From positions 30,738,199-30,802,198 of the forward strand of contig OX393561.1 in assembly GCA_947652115.1 (NCBI GenBank): a stretch of DNA of 64,000 bases, in the 5' to 3' direction. Position 1 is the stretch's first letter. Each line of letters starts with the position of its first letter. The position numbers and the translations under genes are program-made. Below the pieces are notes generated by a model, which was given only the letters and a program-made list of their open reading frames with translations, was not told where the DNA came from and made no database searches. This document shows positions 1 to 12,282 of the stretch, piece after piece. The stretch comes from Blastomussa wellsi (Eukaryota > Cnidaria > Anthozoa > Scleractinia > Plerogyridae).

Positions 1-236
1 TAAAACTAATATAATGGCCATAAATCGGCTCGAAGACCACACAGGAGGGAAAAATCACACAACTAAAGTAAGGTAAGACGATTTTTATTTAAATTGCTAC
101 ATTTTCAAAGGTTACAGAAACAATCGTTATTTTCCCCATACAAATCCTTATAAATATGCAAATCGCTCTAGTCAAGTAACAACACAAAGGTCAACATATA
201 AAGAGCTGCTCATATATTGAGCTTGGGCTACCTGTG
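1..236 (+). mobile_element. Right-hand part of a terminal-inverted-repeat element, cut by the window edge
   Basis: This stretch repeats, in the same orientation and with few differences, the last ~236 bases of the complete element at 27237-28010, and ends at the same terminus (CTACCTGTG). The left part lies outside the window. It carries no intact coding region. The identity is read directly from the two sequences; the family is not named here. Confidence 0.75.
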
Positions 237-2454
237 GCAAGCTATAGGAAAAATCTCACATCTTTTAAGCGATTCAGTGGAACTTAGAAATTTGTTTTCG
301 ATGTTTAGTGTTGTTAGAAAAGATTTCTCTTGATAATATATTTGAAGTAGTAACACAAAAGTTTGCAATAAGGTGTAAATCATTTTGGTACATAATTTTG
401 TCCAATGAATGCTCGAAGTCCTAACGGATTCCGTCTTAATTTGTTACCAAACATCATGTCGCTTACCCCGGCTTACCCCAGCATGCATCCTCGAAATCAG
501 TTCAGCAACACATTACCCGTTAGGGGAAAAGAAACTTAACAAATTCCTAAAGTATTATTCCTGTGTAAACTAAGATAGCATAAGTCCAAATCTACCTCCT
601 GGGAGAAGATTTAAACATTTACAAATCGACGTCTGAACATCTGTCTTACCAAGCGACAATGTATGTCTACTGAGATCTGAAATTTTCCCACTTGTTATAT
701 TAAACGCCACAAACTTCTAAACGCTGAAAGTGTATAATCTGCTATTGTCTTGAATGTGTTTGAATCCAATGTCAAAATATTTGAGCATAATTTACCTGAG
801 TGCTGCAGCTGCTTGCAACAGGAGCTCACCAATTTTCGTTTCACCGATCGATATTCTCTGATTCAATGTAGTAGGTACGTATAGCGTTCCTGCGAAGAAA
901 CAGGCTGCTAATTCATTTTCTTAGCTTCACATGTGAACTAGAAGAGGCTGATTAACCGTAGTAACTATGGATAATTAAACTGAAGGTATTTTTTGTTAAT
1001 TATCATAAACGGCGATTACCAATTTCCTTCGAAAGTTTGCAGTTGTCATTAGGCGATAATCTTTGTGTGATTAGTGGTTTCCCGCTATCAAGAGATTTCA
1101 GTTCATTTTCCTGTTATGTTTCACCCCGGAGGGACTCCCTTAAGAAAAAGACCGGGGTGCTCGTCGTCTCGCTTATTGGTCTCTCGGGGAAAATACGCCA
1201 ACATGTTTCACCGTCAAGGTCTCGTTTAGGGTTGCACACCAAGAAATACAGAAATATACATTACATTTATCATATTTTGATATATTTTAGGAGTCAATGA
1301 AAGGCACGTCCAGATTATTTCTCCTTTCATCTTCCTTTAGGGGTTAAATTCAAAAGTTCTGACGAGTGTCCCCGTGAGTGTTCTATATGGAGAGAGCCCC
1401 CCCCTCCCCCCCACCTCCCCGGGCGTTTGACACCATTATGGCTTGTCTGGAGTGAATCCAGATGGCTGATTGCGTCATCTCAGTAGTTACACGGAAAGCG
1501 TTTTGAGAAAGCAAACGGCGGTTTGAGCAGAGCAATGCGTACACGTCATATATCTGACTTTGTGAGAGGTAAAGTACCTATATTTACCGAGATGAAAATT
1601 TGCCATCACTCTTATTTGCTCCCTCTATATTGTAACACGAAACTAATTTTCGCTGATTTTTCAAACCCCAAACGGTCCCAAACCAGCCGGGAGCGAAGAA
1701 AGGCGGCTGTATTTACAGGCTATACCTTGTAAACGTATGGAGAACTGCATGGTTTTTAATCTCGATTTCAATGAGTCCCACCAAATCGTTTTAAAATTTA
1801 TGTGGTTTCTGAGTTAGCAGACTGTCATTCAGAGATTTTATTCGATGTAAAGATGCCAGCTTTTGTATTTAAATCGCCTTCTGAAAAATATCAATACATT
1901 GTCAAGCAGACAGGAAACGAGAACAAAGAACGACAAATGCTTTGATCTATTACAGGGCCGAAAAAAAAATTGTCTGCTCTCGCAGGCTATCTCTTTTATT
2001 GCCTTCTACGTTAATTTTTATTCACCATTGCCCTTAAAGGAAACCACACGGTTTTTTTTTATTTTAGTGTTTATTCTACTTTCTTTATTAATATAGGAAA
2101 CAATTGTTTCCAGCACCTGTGTGCTTGACAATGCGTTGATACTCGTAAACAAGTTATGTGTTTACAATTTACCATCAGTGACATCAAAAATTATACCATG
2201 ATCATGATGGCTCGCTTTTCCCTTTTAAATTACAGAAAGCACCCTATATTTTTCCAAAAATGGTATTTCCAGTAGTTCTAGGCTATCTAAGTTCTTAATT
2301 TGGTTCATATTTCTACAAAAGATATCTACTCTATGACAAGTTGCTGTAAAGGACATGTAGCATCTCTAGATTTTCTAGATGCTTACAGTAAAAATCACAC
2401 AGGAAAACTACAGCTCAGCTTTACCTGTATGTCCTCAATTTTCTAGACATGAAA
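237..2454. other. Intergenic, no gene recognised
   Basis: AT-rich sequence with only short open frames (longest under 90 codons) that lack recognisable motifs or convincing splice signals. A C-rich run near 1398-1416 and short A/T homopolymers are the only compositional features. Regulatory DNA cannot be excluded but nothing specific is supported. Confidence 0.5.
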
Positions 2455-3586
2455 TGTGTGGTTCCAGAAAATATCCATACCCCACCACGGAGGGGTATTT
2501 CAGGTAAGACCCCCCACCTCTCCGGAATTTCCACTTTTACAAAGAAAAAATAAACCCCCCACCCCTCCCTCCTCCAAAAGTATTTTGCATACCCCCTACA
2601 CCCTCTGGAAAATAACGGTTTGAACAGAAATTGTGCAAATGTTCTCAGTGTTGAGCCACTTTCTCTTGTAAACTTGACTGTTGTGGATAAACGGTCGATC
2701 GGAACAGGTTTGAAAACGGAATAAATTGTTAAAGACAATACAGAGATTTCCTCAACTATACAGGCAAAATATTTGTTAACCACTTGTTTAATTACCTTGA
2801 TGTATAATCATCCATCCCTTTTCATTCCATTTGGTAGAAAACTGCTTGTAAGCTTTTGTCCACGGACGCAGATTTCAAAATAATAATAATAATAATAATA
2901 ATAATAATCTTTATTGAGGAAATCAATTTCACTGATAAGTGATTTACAAAAGAGTCCTCAACAAATGATCGTTACGATCAAATGTTGATCGTAACAGTTT
3001 ATACCGCAAACGTGATCACAAACACGATCACTCAGAAAGCTGAATTTAAGAGGAAAATTACAGAATAGCTAGAAATAACAAGAACAATCTATTCATGGGT
3101 TCCTGAAATCATAACATCACTTTTGTCGCTATCAAAGATGAAACGTTTCGCTAACAAGTATGACTTTCTTTCAATCGAACGCAAGAAACAAACAAGGCTA
3201 GTCACCAGTGCATTGTGGTCAAAAACACGTGACATTCAATAGACTGGTAACAAGTGTCGCATCTGCGAACAAAATGGAGGATTTGTGTGAACTTTTTTTC
3301 TTCCAATTCGCTTTAAGGAGAAAGGAAACCTGTTTTCGATGTATTACGATTGTGTATCAAAAACGTAGGTCACTATTTTGACCATTTAAAATCTCTACAG
3401 AGTAGGTAAGAAGCGATTTTGAATTGCGGTTGCACTCTATCGATCTTGACCATCTGGAAATGTAATTTCACCGACAACCCCCTGTCCCCTTAGGAATTTC
3501 CTGGGCCTTTGACCCCCTCCCCCCACCCCTCTGGAATTTCCAATGCCCTCCATGGTGGGGGTATGGATATTTTTTGTAACCACACA
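2455..3586. mobile_element. ~1.13 kb terminal-inverted-repeat element
   Basis: The left end (TGTGTGGTT, then AATATCCATACCCC) recurs inverted at the right end (GGGGGTATGGATATTT, then AACCACACA). Both ends are followed inward by C-rich/G-rich blocks that are also inverted relative to each other (2500-2600 and 3478-3545). No transposase is present, so the element would be non-autonomous. No clear target-site duplication is visible. It contains an (AAT)n-tailed 3' end of another repeat at 2879-2908. Confidence 0.6.
2879..2990 (-). repeat. (AAT)n tract with adjoining LINE-like 3' end
   Basis: On the minus strand the sequence reads AATAAAG followed by about nine ATT triplets. A polyadenylation-like hexamer followed by a short tandem tail is typical of the 3' ends of some non-LTR retrotransposons. 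No reverse-transcriptase coding sequence is visible next to it, so only a 3' fragment is supported. Confidence 0.4.
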
Positions 3587-6500
3587 ATCTCTAAAATGTA
3601 TAGGCCTGCGAAGCCTAAAAGCCTATTTGCAATCAAACAATAGAGACCAGAATTAAAGTTTAAAGTGCATTTTGTCCTGAAATTTCAAGGTCATTTTCTA
3701 AAATAAGAACCAGTTCTTAAATTCTAGGTCCTTATATGCGGGTGTTTACTGTAGTGCAGATCAGGATTTCAACGAAAATAGTGGCAGATCGATGGATCGT
3801 GCCAAAAAATCACACTACTCCACAGAAGGCCAAGAGGTATTTTGGTAAAAGTTCATGGTGTTTTCGTCTGCGTTTGACCTAAATGCGTTCTCCGGGACAT
3901 TCGTACGGATCATGGAAAGACTGAAAAGTCATGGGAATTTCGGTACTTCATTTTAGTTAGACATGTTTTTTTTTTGTTTCTGCGAAGTCACTGGTATAAA
4001 GGGAAAACACACAATCAAGAAAATGTTTGACAATATCCAAGAAAAATGGCTACCTGAAAGCTAACTGTGTGTACTGAGCTAAAAGTAGGTTATGAAAAAC
4101 TGCCAAAGGTCAGGGAAAGGCCCTGGAAAAGTCGGAGAATTTCGTAAGCTCAAAAGACCATGAACACTGTTTTCTTCCATATTGCCCGCCACCCGGCCAC
4201 CGCAGTCTTCTGTAGGGTGTGTTTTGAGCTTTTATCAAGCAACATGTACTAATTATATCCCAGACTACCATTCGGCGTTGTCGTGTACCTTTCTGACAAG
4301 CTTTCTCGGAGCAGCTGTATATACTTATACACGCGTAAAATCAACGAAAAACTGAATTTCGGTCCTAAAGATATTTAGCCTAAAGATTTCAACCATCCTT
4401 ATAAATTCACGTACCCATTGTCTAGAAATCGTTCAACGCTTTTTCAAACTGTGGTTCGTTTTAAAGCGGACTTGGTCCCCACTGCGCGAGACCCAACCGA
4501 CTGAAACGAGTCTGTTACGTTGATGAAGCCTAAGTGGCGGCTAGACCAGAGTTGCCTTTTGGGTATCCAATTACATTAAACTCTCGCGCCACGTTTATTT
4601 CGCGATTTCGGAGGTCTTAATATTTGGAAGTGGGCCGGGAACAAATGCGCTTTCAAATTCACTTCAGTCTCGCGATCTTACCAACGATATAAGTTTAGTT
4701 ACTTGATAATGTGTCAAACATTTATCGAATTGCGATAAAACGACTTTACTCAGGAACAACGAGCTTATTATGTCAACAGTAACAACGAAACAGTTTTCAG
4801 AAGCTGTTCATTTTTTATATACTCTTGTTTGTAAGAATTATTTATAAGAACGTCAAGGCTGAAATTTGGGTAAGAATCGACTTTATCAATAACGCACACA
4901 ATGACAATCACTTTATTTTCCCTAGACTGAAATGTGGCGAAAATCGCGAAATTAAAGTGTCGCGCGGAAAATTTCACTATGCAATAATGTATTTAATTTG
5001 ACGTGTCCAAATTCGGTTCAGTTTCTTTCCCGGAACAAGATTCCCCTTGGTACAAATTTCTCCTGTGTCCCTCGTATATGTCGATGTGATTTTGCCCTTG
5101 CTATTTACTTGGGTGCTTATGGTTAAAAAATAAACTGTTTAGAGTTTATCTTACCTTTAAGCCCTGGCTAAATGATCCTCGACATACTTGGACTAAAGAT
5201 AGTCTACGTGACGCTTTGAGAATCTTACTGAAGAAATTTTGACGTGCGGCGTACAGGAGAAACAAATAATTCACGGAAATTCTGTTTGTCAGACGTTTGT
5301 GATTGGCCCCTCTCTCCCACAGTCGCAAGCTTTGTTTGTCAGACCGTCAAACATTTGTTTGGGACGCAAAAGTGTTGGATAGAACTCGAGCTGTTTGATC
5401 TAGATCAAACACAGAAAACCAGTTGAACACAATGTTGTGAAAGGCGTCTTGGAGTCAGTGATTACTGGAAGCATATTCTTCCAAAACGAAGAAAATGTTG
5501 CTGACTGATCGGCCTTCCAATCCTCACAACGACACTTTGTCAACTGCCTTTCAGTTTTAGTTATTTATTGAAGCAACCGCTCGTTCAGGACGTGGTGTTT
5601 GTGGTACGATATCTGTGTTTTGGTGTGAAAATTGCGTTATTTTTGCTTCCCACACAGCGAACAAATTACTCCCTCTTCTTCAGCATATAGATTGTTTGAC
5701 GTCAGACTCTAATTTCGCTAAATTGTGTTTCAGAAAGGCGAGCCATAACGTCTACAGTTTTACGTTTTAGTTAAAGAGGATCTGCCCACGTTTCAAAATG
5801 TTACTCTTTCTGTGGAAAGCTAATAATGTATCTAGCAATTGTTTTACAGAGATGTAGAAAATTGATTTCTGGGCGTTGCTGTTTCAAGAAAGTGGCGGGA
5901 ATTTCATCTGGGTTTCCGAATTCGAGAATACAAAAATCCAAGAACGGTTCCACTAAATAGTACAATTTTAGTTTTTAATTGACCATTGAGGAGAAAATTA
6001 ATTTCAGTGTTATCTGGCTTTTGGAAGACAATGAAGTAAAATTATTTTTATATTGTTTTTTAACGCAGATATGATATATTTTCTCTTTCTTCCTTTATTA
6101 AAACGAAAGGTTCATTTAAGCGAATTAACGAGTAATGCGATAATATTAAATGTGGTTGTGGGGATTCTTCTGTGGTAAAAATTTATTGCAACACATGCAC
6201 ACTAGGTTACAATGTTACTAAGTTTTAAACAAAAGAAGGCTTTGTTTGTAATTGTGCAGCATATTTAGTGCGGAATAGGATGGTTATCAGTTTTGTCTCG
6301 GACTTTCACAGTGACCCAGTGCAGTTCTATGTATATTTTTCAAACTTTAACTACTTTAGTTAGACAAGAATTTTGTTATATGTTTGTTTCTACAATTAAA
6401 AGCAAAACAAAAATAATATATCAGGTGTCGAACCGTGAAAGCAAATGAAGTTTTACGTACAGACGCAAAAGTATATTGGAATTTTTTTTTGATGACGAGC

Positions 6501-8807
6501 GGGTTTTGACTCTTTTGATCTTGTGTTTTAATCTTGTATTTTTTGACCTTTAAAACAAAAATATTCGATTAGCATTAAACTGCTTTATGCATTCCAGCTT
6601 CTAACGAATTTCTTGGAAAATATTTTTCATTAAATCCGACGTAATTATTAGATACTGTGGTCAGATTAATGTAACAATCTTTTAGAACACGAAATCGCGT
6701 TTATTTATTACATCAAGACATTTCAGTTAGAAGGGCTGATTCGCGAAGTGCCAGTAAAACTGGTCATTTTAAAGCAAAAATCTTGAAATCGATTTTAAAT
6801 AATTAACGACGGATGTGTTTGTAGAACGTGGAATGAGGATGAAACTCTCTATTTACATCATCAAAAATGGATATTGCAGTTTTAAAACGCAATTTTGAAT
6901 GTAAACATTTGATTTTTTCGAACTAAATAAATGCCATGACAATGAATAGCGGTAATGTTTGTGCCATAAATATTCTAAATAAATCATGAAAGGATCTCTT
7001 AATTTTCCGCAAACGTTCTTAGCAAAAGAAGGTGATAATTGACTTATTTCCTTGTTCCTGTTATATGGCATCAATGTTCTCCCCCCCCCCCCCCGAGATG
7101 ACCTGCGACTTTCTAATATAACTAGCATTCTGCTTACGTCACCCATGAATTACATCATTCCTTAGTGGTGCACACTCCTGAGCAAAACCCTGGAAAATTA
7201 TTTAATTCCTTAGTGGTGCACCCCTCCAAAGAAAAATCCTCGATCCGCCCCTGTTAACTGATCTTCGCTGGCCACACTGGCACTTCAGCGCTGTTTCATA
7301 TTCATAGCTAGAAGTGAAGGGTTTGTCATCGTTGCGAAAAATCAAAACTTGCACTCATAAAGAGACAACTACATAACCGAAGCTTTAGCACACGCGTTTA
7401 AAAAATCTCGTTTCACTGGAAGGCTTTTCTGGACTTCGATTTAGTCACCACAAACTTAATTAAGACATTGAAGTTGCAGGAAACATTGCCCAGCTAACGA
7501 GTAAGAATTGTTTAATAGACATTTCCTCGCTTTTTTACTTTTGTCACAAACCAACGAATAGTCTAAAACATCATGTTCACGTACCCGAGCCAATCTTGAC
7601 CCTAGACGTATGGACGTGCTCCCAAAAGTATAAAAACCATTCGCAAAACATTAGCAAAGAAAGTCAATCTAGTTTACATGAAATGCACTGTTCATACATC
7701 ACTGCCTTACCAAAACTGAAAATTACTCTATTCCATCGTTTCTTAGTCATTCATTACTCTAGCGTGAGCGGGGATACGGTTTATTCCGTGACTAAATTAA
7801 AAGTTTCTGTATGCTATATAAAGAATTCCAATTCCCAACGTTTTACTATACCAGCAATGAAAATCTGTCTTTTTAGTTTCTTTTCATTGATTTTCCCTTA
7901 TAATAATGGCTATGTACGCACTCACCTTTACCGGCTCGCGGTCATTCGTGGTTACATTCGCTGAGAGAACAGCAACTGCATTTCCATTAACAGCTTTGTT
8001 AAGCAGATGCGAAAACTAGGTACCATCCTTTTTATATCTCTCGCCGATGACATTGTTTTGACGAGCCGCTAAAATTGTTTTGACGAGTTTGTTTATGTGG
8101 AAATCCTCTCGGAAATATTTTAGCGAGTGAATTTTTTTTATGACTGAATGGCAAACTTCAGTCGGTCTCGCCTTTCAATTCAAGATTTCAATAAGAATAC
8201 CGCTAATGCTGATTTTGTCGAAAAAAGCCGAAGCCGCCATTAAAGGTGACGGTTTAGTTGCATCAGTTGCATGTCTTCCGTTTTGTCGGACTCATTTTTT
8301 TTAATAATTTTAAAAGAACCAAAGCCAAAAATGTTTGTTTTATCAAGAGAATATTAATATTCTCTTGGTTTTATATAGTACTCGTGTACTCGCGTGTACC
8401 TTCGCTTGCCGTTATGTTTTGTGATTTCTGCCAAATGAGTTTCGCTTTTATAACATTTATCAGTAGAGTGGGGACATTTACTTAATCGTAGTTTTAACAT
8501 GCATTGCATTTCATTGACGTTTTGTTGTTTTTGAAAAGTACGTAAAGTGTTTTTAATATCTAGATTTAGTCAAGCCTAAAAGCGGAGCTCCACAGTTTTT
8601 TCTGGTTAATAATAATTTGTGAAAATACTCTCAGCTCGTAAAAAAGGGGAAATAAGAAAATTAATAAAAATAACAAATTGAAAACGATGAAGAAATAAGA
8701 AAGTGAAAATCGAAACCATTTAACGTAACGTACATTTCACAATTGTCACGTAAGGTACGTCGGGCTAGCTCAGTTAATCCAGCGTTTGCCTTGCGACCCC
8801 TATTCCG

Positions 8808-8946
8808 ATCTATTCCAGGCTCTCGAAAAGTCGAGAAGTGGGCGAGCGAGGAAATACAAGGGGAGCTAAGGCGAGGAACGTTCGCCATCTTCCTCGTTCG
8901 CCCGTTTCCTTTGCCGCCCCGACCATTCGAGAGCCTGGAACAGACT
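8808..8946. repeat. GC-rich foldback repeat
   Basis: TTCCAGGCTCTCGAA at about 8813-8827 is inverted at 8927-8941 (TTCGAGAGCCTGGAA). Inside, GGCGAGCGAGGAA pairs with TTCCTCGTTCGCC, giving a long imperfect hairpin. Two open frames crossing it (8743-9024 and 8838-9047) are by-products of this GC-rich palindrome. It is probably a small inverted-repeat element; no target duplication was identified. Confidence 0.5.
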
Positions 8947-9405
8947 ATCCGACCCCGAGGTTACCAGTTCAACTCTTGGGTACTCCAAAACAAATTAATA
9001 TTGTTACTGGGCATTCGGGAATGAAACTTTTAAGGTTACCTTCTTGAAAACCCTCTAAGTAATAATGTGGCGCAAGTCAATAGATGTAGTTTAAATTATT
9101 CAACTTGACATCGGTAAGTGCTCTATTTTAGGCAGCCAGTGTAATATTGAATAAAAAATTCATAGGCTTCTTTATTGACGTAAATTACGACGAGACGCCA
9201 CATAAAATGACGCTTCGCAAAGCTTTGTCACAGTTCAGGCATTTCAGGGTAGGATTAGGAAAGATCACGAATTTGGCTGCTGTCGAAACAAATTTCTGTT
9301 GATTTATTGTGTTGGTAGATAATGCAGCACATGATGGTAAACCAATCAAGGCTTGTATATTACAAGCCCGTGGTACGGGCGTTTCTTGACAAGCGGTTGC
9401 TGACT

Positions 9406-9417
9406 ACATTTATTGTG
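9406..9417 (+). repeat. Target-site duplication, left copy
   Basis: ACATTTATTGTG occurs here and again exactly at 9696-9707, immediately flanking the palindromic insertion 9418-9695. A 12-bp perfect duplication supports integration by a retroelement-type mechanism. Confidence 0.8.
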
Positions 9418-9422
9418 AATAG

Positions 9423-9467
<45 letters not shown>

Positions 9468-9529
9468 GTATAACAATATAATTTGGTTTTATCAACTGGG
9501 TTGATAATGTCAATTGGCCACCGTAAAGA

Positions 9530-9577
9530 GATTCAATTGCTGACGTTTCGAGCGTTAGCCCTTCGTCGGAGCGAATC
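9530..9577 (-). ncRNA. Hammerhead-ribozyme-like motif, left arm
   Basis: Read on the minus strand: helix I (GATTC/GAATC and GCT/AGC with an internal loop), core CCGACGA, a helix II of GGGC/GCTC with a UAAC loop, then GAAA, a minimal palindromic ACGT in the helix III position, and the GTC cleavage triplet. The hammerhead consensus is CUGANGA, so the U at core position 4 is C here. The fold is seen in the sequence; activity is unknown. Confidence 0.55.
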
Positions 9578-9595
9578 CACAAAATCGAGCGAATC

Positions 9596-9643
9596 GATTC
9601 GCTCCGACGAAGGGCTAACGCTCGAAACGTCAGCAATTGAATC
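9596..9643 (+). ncRNA. Hammerhead-ribozyme-like motif, right arm
   Basis: Mirror copy of the motif at 9530-9577. GATTC 9596-9600 pairs with GAATC 9639-9643, and GCT 9601-9603 with AGC 9632-9634. The core CCGACGA is 9604-9610, helix II 9611-9623, GAAA 9624-9627 and the GTC triplet 9629-9631. The same U-to-C core change is present. Confidence 0.55.
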
Positions 9644-9707
9644 TCTTTACGGTGGCCAATTGACATTATCAACCCAGTTGATAAAACCAAATTATACATT
9701 TATTGTG

Positions 9708-11179
9708 GTCACTCCGTCTTGCAGAGTAGGCCTGGGTCTAATCCGCTTTTCTTGTGTTTTGATGAAAAATGTGGAGAAACTAACTTGGACGTAAAGCTCA
9801 AATTTCCTGCTCTTCAGAGTTTTCTTAGATTTATAATTATAGAATCCTTAATACAAATTTATAGAATCACGCAACGTGACACTTCTGAGTTTCGAAGACC
9901 CAAATGTCCAAACTTTAAATTCTTAAAGTGCTACTGCGGTGAAAAAATGTTGTTCTTGTTCTCTTGTCAAATATAAAATCGGAATCGAAAGAGAACAAGA
10001 ACAACATTTTTTTCATCGCATTAGCACCTTAAATTCTGTTTTGCCACAAGTGGACAAAAACGACAATAGTCTTGCTTCCTAACCTTCCACATTGTTATCG
10101 AAAATAAAATGTTCTCGGCAATGGCAGCCTCTTCCAGAATATTGCATTACAGGGAAGATACGTGTTTTTGGTTGTTGTTGTTATTCAAATGTTCAAATAA
10201 CTTCTTTCCCGTTAATAGTTCAACACAACAGTCCCTATCCGTTGTCAGTATAGCCGTTCTCAACCACGACAGGAAGCAGAAAACTTAATAGCGCTGAGTG
10301 AGACTGGGGAAAGCATGAAAAATTTGTTGCCTCAGCCCAACCCCAACCGTATACCTCACTGTCTCTTGCCTTCAACCTTAGCAGAAGATGGTCTGATGAC
10401 GCATTGGCATGGTAACCGTCTCTTCCTCTACCTGCCGATAGGGAAGTAGTGAAAAGACCAGTTGAAAACACCTGCTGATTGCTGCAACAGATGGATGCAT
10501 CCTGGATTTTTGCATTGGTAAGAGGAATGCTGCATATGTTCTCACCTACCCACCGACTGATTATATACAGAAAACAGTGATCCCCTATGCACAACAGCAT
10601 CACTTGGCAACAAGGGTCAGTGCCCCCTCACAAATCACGTACCTAATTTGCATTACAATGTGAAAACAAACATGGCGGCTATCGTGAATAAGGTCTAACT
10701 GACGGTATAGGTGCACGCGCACTCGAACCATTATAGCTTTAAACTTAAATGTGCATCGAATTGTTTTGCACCGTAATGTAACGATTGCTTTGTAATTCGC
10801 ACGATACACTGACGATGACGGATGTAACGTTGAAACATGTTTATAAATCGTGCTATTTTTGGAAAACAACCGCGCGATGTTGCCTCCGACTGCGTCATTT
10901 AAGTGTAAGTCCTCTCGTAAAACATTAGCATTAGCCAATGAACGCGAGAGAATTTCTGCAGTTACGGTAAAAATATAATTATATAATAAGCTCAATTATG
11001 GACGCATTTTGATTGGTTTCTATCCATGACCTATTAAAGGACATACGCACTGATGACGTCAACCTTTTCATATTTTGTTTCTTTGTTATGTAAAACAGAT
11101 TGATTCAATGTTGCCGCGCGTTTGTTCAGTAATAGAGCACAGTCTGGCGTCAAAATGTGGTAAGAACATCAGTGTAAGA
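9708..11179. other. Intergenic, with a long hairpin and no recognised gene
   Basis: An inverted repeat sits at about 9930-9963 and 9991-10027 (GAACAAGAACAACATTTTTT and its complement), giving arms of roughly 35 bases around a short loop. Minus-strand open frames at 10235-10603 (122 codons) and 10600-10995 (131 codons) have no recognisable domain or splice context and are not called as genes. Confidence 0.45.
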
Positions 11180-11186
11180 ACATCAG

Positions 11187-11475
11187 GGAGGCGCAGTGGC
11201 CTAATGGTTAAAGCGCTGAACTCCGGATCAGCCTCTAGCCGGCCCACTGCGTTGTGTTCTTGGGCAAGACACTTTACCCTCACAGTGCCTCTCTTCACCC
11301 AGGTGTATAAATGGGTACCGGCGAGTTTACTGCTGAGGGGTAACCCTTCGATAGACTAGCATCCCATCCAGGGGATAGTAGAAATACTCTCAGTCGCTTC
11401 ATGCTACAGAAACCGGGATAAGCTCCGGCCTGATGGGCCACTAGGCCCGAATGCAGACTTACGTTTTTACTTTTT
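11187..11475 (+). mobile_element. tRNA-derived SINE, near full length
   Basis: The head contains a polymerase III A-box-like block (GTGGCCTAATGGTTAAAGCG). It is followed by a body that recurs in the window (TTGGGCAAGACACTTTACCC, ATAAATGGGTACCGG, TAGCATCCCATCCAG) and a T-rich tail. ACATCAG flanks both sides (11180-11186 and 11476-11482), consistent with a 7-bp target duplication. Related copies lie at 40918-41145, 42286-42426, 42427-42690 and 43163-43562. Open frames across it are spurious. Confidence 0.75.
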
Positions 11476-11554
11476 ACATCAGTGACACACTCGGCTATCA
11501 CCTCGTGTGCCACCTTTTTGTTCTTGCCTCATTTTGACGTCATCAGTGATCTAT

Positions 11555-11908
11555 AGAGAGTTTTGGCAACGGCGACGGCAACGAAAACGTCATTTCAAAA
11601 TGTAACTTCTCGTTTCTGTGACGCTTTCGCAATTATTGAAATCTGTTGGACTTGGAAAATGCTGACGAACTATCCAGGAACTAAATTACTATGAACGGCA
11701 TAAAAGTAAAGAAAAAGAAAGAAACTTTGCCGTCATGTGCTCACGTTCTCGAGAAAACATAAAATTTGGTCATTTCACGTTGTTGTTTTGCAGATGACGG
11801 CACAGAAATGTACTAAACTATAAAACGCACGTGCAGAGCGATTGTTTGTGCTAATTAAACCTATTGTTTTGTGGCGTTCTCGTTGTCGTTGCCGTCCTAG
11901 TTGCTAAA
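11555..11908 (-). mobile_element. Partial copy of a small inverted-repeat element
   Basis: This segment matches, inverted, parts of the neighbouring element 11909-12282. GTCATTTCACGTTGTTGTTTTG near 11770 is the complement of the block near 12040, and the CCGTCGTGG-like GC-rich ends are shared. Both ends carry repeated CAACGG units. The two copies sit head to head. The left boundary is uncertain. Confidence 0.5.
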
Positions 11909-12282
11909 ACTAGGGAGCTTAAGAAAACCACGACGGCAACGGCAACGGCAACGCCACAAAACAAAAGGTTTAATGAGGAGAACAATGGCTTTGCACGTGC
12001 GTTATAATTCTTTGTACATTTCTTTGCTGTCCTCTGCAAAACAACAACGTGAAATGACCAGATTCTGCGTTGTGTGGAAAACGTGAGCCACGGCGGCTAA
12101 TGTTTTAAATTTTTATTTCGAATTCATCGTTGTGTTCTAGATTCAGTTTCGTGATAGCTTTGACAGCGATAAACAAAGTAAATGACTTTAGGGTACCGCG
12201 AGATTTGTAGGTAAAATATAAACTCATTTTTTTATCGACGTTGCCCACGACGTCGCCGTCGTGGTATCTTAAGCTCCCTAGT
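11909..12282. mobile_element. ~374-bp MITE with inverted ends
   Basis: The ends are ACTAGGGAGCTTAAG and CTTAAGCTCCCTAGT, perfect inverted repeats continuing inward into CCACGACGGC / GCCGTCGTGG. It encodes no transposase. Short open frames on both strands at 11851-12086 are internal artefacts. No unambiguous target duplication is seen, partly because another copy abuts the left side. Confidence 0.65.

Larger units (their letters stand above)
3587..9417. other. Long intergenic stretch without a recognised gene
   Basis: Nearly 6 kb of AT-rich DNA. Open frames are short (up to 122 codons at 7596-7964) and look like chance: no domain motif, no signal peptide and no flanking splice pattern. A C homopolymer of about 16 bases lies at 7080-7095. 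A foldback repeat at 8808-8946 is listed separately. No host exon was supported. Confidence 0.5.
9418..9695. mobile_element. Palindromic ribozyme-bearing insertion (Penelope/retrozyme-like), inverted dimer
   Basis: A 278-bp insertion flanked by 12-bp target duplications. Bases from about 9475 to 9577 are repeated in inverted order from about 9591 to 9692, so it reads as two head-to-head copies of a unit related to those at 45415-45599 and 53507-53664. Each arm carries a hammerhead-like motif. Open frames through it on both strands (ending in the 9430-9800 region) are consequences of the palindrome. The link to Penelope-like elements is inferred from the ribozyme fold and from family knowledge; no protein is encoded. 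Confidence 0.7.

Noticed and set aside
9436..9794. Overlapping frames on both strands containing the same peptide
   Set aside because: The peptide repeats because the insertion is a palindrome. The same frames recur wherever the ribozyme-bearing repeat occurs.
10235..10995. Two minus-strand frames of 122 and 131 codons
   Set aside because: No domain, signal peptide, splice context or repeat relationship was recognised; the length is within chance for this much AT-rich DNA.
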